DNA from: Hygrophila difformis | Lineage: Eukaryota > Streptophyta > Magnoliopsida > Lamiales > Acanthaceae | Length of the DNA: 64,000 nt | Reading direction: 5' to 3' | NCBI GenBank assembly: GCA_030278955.1 | Contig: JAOANR010000004.1 | Coordinates: 20,840,976-20,904,975 of the forward strand | Part shown: positions 57,608 to 64,000 of the stretch, in pieces | How the letters are laid out: each line of letters opens with the position of its first letter | Numbering within the stretch: position 1 is the first letter of the stretch | Notes under the pieces: model-generated | Databases searched by the model: none | Told to the model about the DNA's origin: nothing | Seen by the model: the letters and a program-made list of their open reading frames with translations, nothing else | Translations under genes and position numbers: made by a program

Positions 57608-57780
57608 TATATTATATAGTTATATATATTTTGTACTTGTCTTTTATAATTCCTATTTAATATAAATAATGATATCTTGTACTTCCCTTTTTATTATCCA
57701 TGTATAATATAAATATGTTTTTGCATTAATAATATTTATATTGCTGATGTTTAATAATTTTCTTATATTCTTGTAAAGAA

Positions 57781-60700
57781 ATGGATGCTGGAAATTCAAA
57801 AGTCGGAGATGATATCCGCCTCATTGACAGTGCAACAACGCATAGCATTTTGAAAAGCAAAAGCTATTTCTCCAATTTAAAATTGGAAAAGACCGCAGTG
57901 AAAACTATAAGCGGTAATGCAAAATGCATTGAAGGCTCCGGTAGAGCTGTTATATTTCTCCCTGAAGGGACAAAATTGGCAATTGAAAATGCCTTGTTCT
58001 CACGGAAAGCTCGAAGAAATTTACTGAGCTTCAATGATATTCGAAAAAATGGATATGACATTGAAACTTCAAAAGAGGCAGATCACGAGTATCTTTTGAT
58101 AACTCGAATTGAAAATGGCAAAAAATTTGTGAATGAAAAATTGACATGTTACTCCTCTGGCTTATACTACACAAAAATATGTGCCGCAGAAATACATAAC
58201 CTAGTAGGCTAGAAAGCTACTAGTGAATTTATTACCTGGCACGATAGACTTGGGCATCCTGGTAGTGTAATGCTGAGGCGAATTATTGAAAATTCAAATG
58301 GCCATACATTGAAAAGGCAAATGATATTGAACCAAAATGAGTTCAATTGTGCAGCCTGTTCACAAGGGAAATTGATAACCAGACCATCTCTAGTAAAAGT
58401 GGGAATTGAATCCCCTACATTCCTAGAAAGAATTCAAGGCGATATATGTGGACCTATTGATCCACTGTGTGGACCTTTCAAGTACTTTATGGTATTAATT
58501 GATGCGTCATCACGCTGGTCACACGTTTGTTTATTATCAACTCGCAATTTGGCATTCGCAAGATTACTTGCACAAATTATAAAATTGCGAACACAGTTTC
58601 CAGATCATCCGATAAAGAAAATACGCCTTGATAATGCTGGAGAATATACATCACATGCATTTGATGATTTCTGCATGTCGATTGGAATTACTGTTGAACA
58701 TCCCGTGCCTCATGTGCACACGCAAAATGGTCTGGCAGAATCATTTATTAAGCGATTGCAATTAATTGCAAGACCCTTGTTAATGAAATCAAAACTCCCT
58801 GTTTCTGCTTGGGGACATGCTATATTGCATGCAACATCACTTGTGAAAATAAGGCCGACAAGCTATCATAGCTACTCCCCTACACAAATTGTGTTTGGAA
58901 AGGAGCCCAATATATCCCACTTGCGAATTTTTGGGTGTGCGGTTTATATACCGATTGTGCCACCACAACGCACAAAAATGGGACCTCAAAGAAGGTTGGG
59001 CATATATGTCGGGTATGAATCACCCTCGATTATTAAATATCTTGAGCCAAAAACGGGTGATTTATTTACTGCAAGATTTGCAGACTGTCATTTTGATGAA
59101 ACTCAATTCCCGACATTAGGGGGAGGAAATGATCAACTGAAAAAGGAAATATCTTGGCAAAGTCCATTTGATTTCCTTGATCCTCGTACAAGGCAATGCG
59201 AACTTGAAGTTCAAAGAATTGTGCATTTGCAGGGAATTGCAAATCAATTACCCGATGCTTTTAATGATGCTGCTAAAGTTACAAAATCATATATAAATGA
59301 TGCAGCAAATGCACCAGCCAATATAAATGTCCCAGAAGGGCATATTCCGAGTGCAAATGAACCTACTGCACGCCTGAAGTGTGGTAGGCCTTTGGGTTCC
59401 AAGGATAAAAATCCACGAAAGAAGAAAATAATCCATATGGGTGATAAATCAATCACAGATGATACTCCCGAAGGAGGAATTGATTCAACCTCCGAAAAGG
59501 TTGAACCTGAAAATATTCACCCAGATGAAAATGAAGTTATTGAAACTTCTTTCAATTATATCAATACTGGGAAAAGTTGGAACCGAAAAGAAACAAACGT
59601 TGATAATGCTTTTGCATACAACGTTGCACTCGATGTAATGGAAAATAACGAGGATCCTGAACCAAGATCAGTTGAAGAATGTCGGAAAAGAAATGATTGG
59701 CCAAAATGGAAAGATGCGATTCAGTCTGAACTAGATTCACTGAATAAACGAAAAGTATTCGGCCCTATTGTCCAAACACCAAAAAAATGTGAAGCCTATT
59801 GGCTACATATGGGTATTTGTGAGAAAAAGAAATGAAAATAATGAAATTGCCAAATATAAGGCAAGACTTGTAGCCCAAGGTTTTTCACAACGACCGGGAA
59901 TTGATTTAGAGGAAACATATTCCCCAGTTATGGATGGAATAACATTCAGGTATCTAATGAGCCTAGCAGTACGAGAAAATCTCGAAATGAGGCTGATGGA
60001 TGTTGTTACAGCATATTTATATGGCTCATTGGAAAATGATATTTATATGAAAATACCTGAAGGGTTTAAATTACCTGAGTCTTGCAACTCAAAACCCAGA
60101 GAAACTTATTCCATCAAATTACAAAAATCGTTGTATGGGCTCAAGCAATCTGGCCGAATGTGGTATAACCGTCTCAGTGAAAGTTTGATAAAGGAAGGTT
60201 AAACAAATGACCCTATCAGTCCTTATGTATTTATAAAGAAGAATGGGTCAGAATTTGTGATCGTCGCAGTCTATGTTGACAATTTAAATCTAATTGGAAC
60301 TCCTGAAGAGTTGAAAAAGGCAGTCGAATATCTGAAAAAGGAGTTCGAAATCAAAGATTTCGGGAAAACGAAATTTTGCCTTGGCCTACAAATTGAGCAT
60401 TTGGAAAATGGCATATTTGTTCATCAATCAGCTTATACCCAAAAGGTATTGAAGCAATTTCGAATGGATTATGCTCATTCGCTAAATAATCCAATGATCG
60501 TTCGGGCACTTGATCCTGCAAAGGATCCATTTAGGCCAAAAGAAGATAATGAAGAGCAACTTTGCCCAGAAATCTCATATTTAAGCGCAATTGGTGCGTT
60601 AATGTATCTTGCAAACAGCACACGACCTGATATCGCGTTTGCAGTCAATCTACTAGCAAGATTCAGTTCTTGCCCTACTCAACGACATTGGAAATGCATA

Positions 60701-60831
60701 AGGCATGTTTTCCGCTATCTCCAAGGAACAATTGATCTTGGGTTATTTTACCCAAAAGACTCTCGACATGAGTTAATTGGCTATGCCGATGCAGGTTATT
60801 TATCAGACCCACACAAAGCCAAATCTCAAAC
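57781..60831 (+). pseudogene. Copia Pol, first part: protease, integrase, RT, RNase H start
   Basis: The ATG at 57781 (MDAGNSKVGDD) leads into protease with IDSATTHSILKS. A TAG at 58210-58212 (consistent with TGG to TAG) precedes integrase, with WHDRLGHPGSVML ... CAACSQGKL for zinc binding and DDE residues in GDICGPIDP, IRLDNAGEYTS and TQNGLAESFIKRL. A frameshift near 59800 leads to RT (KARLVAQGFSQRPGIDLEET, MDVVTAYLYG). A TAA lies at 60200-60202. The RT box reads YVDN instead of YVDD, so the second catalytic Asp is lost. RNase H begins (GYADAGYLSDPHKAKSQT) and is cut at 60831 by a solo LTR. Confidence 0.88.
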
Positions 60832-63324
60832 TGTAACACCCCGGATTTGATAACCCAGGCCGGGATGTCACCGCCACATCTCTCTAGCAAGACACGGATT
60901 CTCCGAGCTTGCCAAAGAGATGCAAGGCTATAGGTATTGCAAAAAGGTTTAAAATCAAGTCCGGAATCTATTTAAAAATAATATTAAGTATCATCCACAC
61001 ACATAGCAGTAGTAATAATATATCGCAGCGGAAAAATGTAAAGTGGGCCGACATGGCCAAAACTCGGGATTTACATGCCCGTTATGCAAGTATCATAAAA
61101 GCAATAAAAGCAATGTTTAAGTTTTTCCATCCCCCAATGCATATGCTCATGCATTATCTTCATACTCTGAAAGGAAAAGAGAAAACAACAATTTTTATCA
61201 GTATATAAAATACTGAGTAAGTCGATCCTAACATAGCAATAAAGGGATTTAATTAGATAATTTAAAATTTCACTCCTAACATGCATTCACAGAATTTAAA
61301 GGAAATAATATTTTCTTTATTGTGTACTTGAACATGCATTTATTCCACAATAACAATTTAGTCATGATATGAAATTTAAAGACATAATTTAAATGCATAA
61401 TTTAAAGACATGCAAAAATAAATAAATACTTAAAAATATTAATTCTTTTATTTCCCCGTTACGTAACCATTTCTCAGTGTTTTGTATACCCGGTGATCCG
61501 GCGGCCGCAGCCGTTTCGTAAGTATCTCGTTTAGCCGGTGATCCGGCGGCCGTAGCCGTATCTGCCATACCCAGTACCACTTCGGAGCCTCGGGAAATCC
61601 ATACGGACAACCCGAGAGAGTAGGCCATGTTTCTCCCGCCGATTGGCGTAATATCTCATCAAATTCTCTCGTCCATTATAGGCCCGAAGAGAAAGGCTAG
61701 AGGGGCACCCTGCAGAGCACTCACCCTCCACCAAGTATCTCATGTATCGTTTAGATTTAATGTATCGGGGTTTTTCAAAAGTATAGATGTATCGTATTTC
61801 AAATCTTTGATCGTTCGTTTCGGAATTTCAAAATCCTTCGATTTAAAAGTATCTTGGCATCACAGTTTGCGCCTTTTCAATTTAAAAATTCGCTTTAAGT
61901 CCGAAAAATCTGAAAACTTCACAGTTTATGCAAATCACCCTAACGAACAACTTTCGTGTTTTAACTTTTTCGAAATAAGTTGAGGAAACATGTCAAAAAT
62001 CGATTTTATTATGCAAACAGAAATCTGTCCGGATTCAGGTTTGACACAGTTCGGAAAATTGGCTTTTTGACATATCAAATGGACTCCAAAAATTCTGAAA
62101 TTTTAACCACATATACTAGACATGATTATCTACAACTTTCATTTAGATTGTAAAGATCAAATCGGAATATAAAATATAGAAACAAACTCACTAAGTTCGA
62201 ACATGATCACTGTCAGGTTTTTCGAAAAGTCCTAGTAAACAGTTTATGTTCGGCGCGATTTGAAATAGCAAACTTTAACGAAAATGTCTGAAATTTTTAC
62301 ACAACCTAGATTTATGTGTTAGGATTAAAAGTCTAGTTTTGAGTTTCTCGGATTGAATCCTCGAAATAGGAGTTTTAGGCCGATTTCAGAAACTGCGCAC
62401 GTTGGGGTTTTAATTTCGATTTTTATGTTTCGTTACATTACGACTATACCGGACGCCCCTAAATCACCCGTATTGATATGGAAGGCTCAACTTACAGTGG
62501 TTGTGTTCTTGAGTAGTCCTAGGGTCGCTCGGCTCGTCCAAAATCCTACGAACGGATCTACGAAACGCAAAGTTCCCGACTTTGGCCACGATCGTATTTG
62601 CAACCAACGATTCAAGAGTTAGATTGGGGACTTGAGAGGAACAACGAGAATGGAAATCTGTTTGAAGGCTTACCAATGAATCTATCACCGAAATCCTTGT
62701 TCCACTCCCTTGCTCGGTCGTTGTAGGTTGCCGGAAAGTCGCCGGAAGTCCGTCGGAAGTTCGTCGGGAGAGTGTTTTGGTTTGGGAGAGTTTGAGAGAG
62801 CTTTAGGAGGTTGTTGTGACTGCTTATGGGGTGGGGAGACAACCCTAGGTCGATCTTATTCACCTTCCCCCGTCCAAAATCCACTTTCCAAAGTCGGGGG
62901 GTCGAATTATGGTGAGAAATCGCCGAAAACGCGCAATTTGCCAAAACCTGTAGAGCCACGCGGGGTTGACGCGCCTTTTGGCCAAACCCCGCCCGGCCAG
63001 CGCGCGGTCCCCGCCTGGACTGCGGTCCGGGCGGGTCCGTGCGATCCGATCCGTCGGGTCTTTTTCTCCTCTCTTTCGGACTTCTATCCTTCCACGTTTT
63101 CGCGCTCGATTTTCCGGGTCATTTTCGGATTATGCTTCTCATCATAAATTTATTCCGACTTAATTCGATTTCACGTCTGAAATCTTAGGTTCAGGTCCGT
63201 CGGGTTCTAAATCGTCGTCTTTTGATTTCCGAGCATTTCCGAGTTTATGGGTTCTCGGAAACAAAACTTTCTTTCCTATTGGATTAATTCCTATTTTTAT
63301 ATTCTAAAATTTACGGGTATTACA
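60832..63324 (-). repeat. Solo LTR inserted in copia RNase H (2493 bp)
   Basis: Bounded by TGTAACACCCC and GGGTATTACA (plus strand), with TSD CAAAC at 60827-60831 and 63325-63329. Removing it restores the RNase H frame. In reverse orientation its last 45 bp are identical to the end of the gag-only element's LTR, and long stretches are similar, including the GC-rich island (about 62950-63060). No internal domain is present, so it is a solo LTR left by LTR-LTR recombination. Where the relative has the T-arm array it has different short inverted repeats (about 61485-61620). Confidence 0.92.
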
Positions 63325-63760
63325 CAAACAGGCTATATCTTCACGTGTGGTGGAACTGCTATCTCTTGGAGGTCAATGAAGCAGACTCTAACTGCTACTT
63401 CTTCTAATCATGCCGAAATATTAGCAATCCATGAAGCAAGTCGAGAATGTGTTTGGTTGAGGTCAATGACAACATATATTGAAGAGTTGTGGTTTAATCA
63501 TTGAACCACAAATGCCCCCAACAATTTTATTTGAAGATAATTCGGCTTGTGTAGCCCAGTTGAAAGGGGGTTATATCAAAGGAGATAGAACGAAGCATAT
63601 TTCACCAAAATTCTTCTACACTCATGATCTTCAAAAGAATGGTGAAGTCGATGTGCAACAAATTCGATCAGAAAATAATTTAGCGGATCTATTTACCAAG
63701 GCATTGCCGACTGCAACATTCGAGAAGCTCGTGAAGAAAATTGGAATGCGGCGGCTTTGA
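63325..63760 (+). pseudogene. Copia Pol, last part: RNase H C-terminal region
   Basis: It continues RNase H after the solo LTR (GYIFTCGGTAISWRSMKQT, SNHAEILAIHEASRE). A frameshift near 63485 moves to the frame with ILFEDNSACVAQLKGGY, KHISPKFFYTHDL and the C-terminus LFTKALPTATFEKLVKKIG. It ends at 63760. Confidence 0.88.
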
Positions 63761-63908
63761 AATTTAAAATGATGTCCAAATCAGGGGGAGCACCGGATAC
63801 AAGAATAATGTACTCTTTTTCCTTCACTAGGATTTTTTCCCACTGGGTTTTTTCCTAGTAAGGTTTTAACGAGGCACATTCTTTGTATTGATGACATTCA
63901 AGGGGTAG
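63761..63908 (+). other. 3' noncoding region and PPT of second copia element
   Basis: It contains an AGGGGGAG run (63783-63790), then the phrase TTTTTTCCTAGTAAGG with AACGAGGCA that is widespread in plant copia elements, then AAGGGGTAG directly before the LTR. Confidence 0.75.
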
Positions 63909-64000
63909 TGTTAAAGATATGCATGTAATTAATGCATATATATGAATGTCATAAAAGGAAGCTGCCATATTTGTTGACTTTGAATTGATACTCCGCCACC
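63909..64000 (+). repeat. 3' LTR of second copia element, truncated by window end
   Basis: The first 92 bp match 56149-56240 with one visible difference (AAGCTGCC here, AAGTTGCC there), which suggests a fairly young insertion. Confidence 0.9.

Larger units (their letters stand above)
56149..64000 (+). mobile_element. Second Ty1/copia retrotransposon, cut by the window end
   Basis: The 5' LTR starts at 56149 (TGTTAAAGATATGC) and the same sequence restarts at 63909 as the 3' LTR, which runs off the window. Gag and pol are separate ORFs, unlike the SIRE-like elements. Gag is intact. Pol has two nonsense codons, two frameshifts and a 2.5-kb solo LTR inside its RNase H. Lineage within copia is not assigned. 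The PBS-like sequence is a GTTATCAGCACGAG variant. Confidence 0.9.

Overview
The window is nuclear DNA of a flowering plant, probably a eudicot. The evidence is an intronless LOB-domain (LBD) transcription factor gene, Ty1/copia and Ty3/gypsy elements with plant-type primer sites and zinc knuckles, Stowaway-type TA-flanked MITEs, a Mutator-like element and a tRNA-derived SINE. It is gene-poor. The only confident host gene is the LBD gene at 38436-38969, and almost everything else is transposable-element DNA. Species cannot be named from the sequence.

Left third (about 2806-32841): a three-element nest. The host is a SIRE-like copia element with a truncated 5' LTR (2806-3619), a frameshifted gag and a pol reduced to scraps. 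A 16.6-kb Athila/Tat-like gypsy element (5147-21783, twin 1986-bp LTRs, TSD CACAC) sits inside its gag. An 8.6-kb gag-only element with LTRs over 3.2 kb (24219-32799, TSD ACTGC; TR-GAG type) sits inside its 3' LTR. The gypsy element has gag, protease, RNase H and integrase but has lost the RT core. Downstream of integrase it carries two paralogous accessory ORFs (14017-15933 and 16902-18356). Arrays of GCGCC hairpins occur in its LTRs and again ahead of each accessory ORF.

Middle (32842-45463): low-copy intergenic DNA around the LBD gene, peppered with MITEs (two Stowaway-like copies in inverted orientation, three other TA-flanked or Harbinger-like copies), a Mutator-like element with about 370-bp terminal inverted repeats and a 9-bp TSD that holds a clean 47-codon reading frame, a head-to-head SINE cluster, and a 1.3-kb tract built on the word TTACCAC.

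Right third (45464-64000): a nearly complete minus-strand SIRE-like copia element (45464-55656, twin 916-bp LTRs, TSD GTTCA) with gag-pol and a long accessory ORF. After it comes a second copia element (56149 to beyond the window end) whose RNase H is split by a 2.5-kb solo LTR (60832-63324, TSD CAAAC), related to the LTR of the gag-only element.

The main candidates for something new are two structured repeat systems inside LTRs. One is a 13-unit array of tRNA T-arm/B-box-like hairpins whose arms change in compensating pairs. The other is the GCGCC hairpin module that recurs in front of the gypsy element's separate coding units. No coding capacity for a complete autonomous element survives intact.
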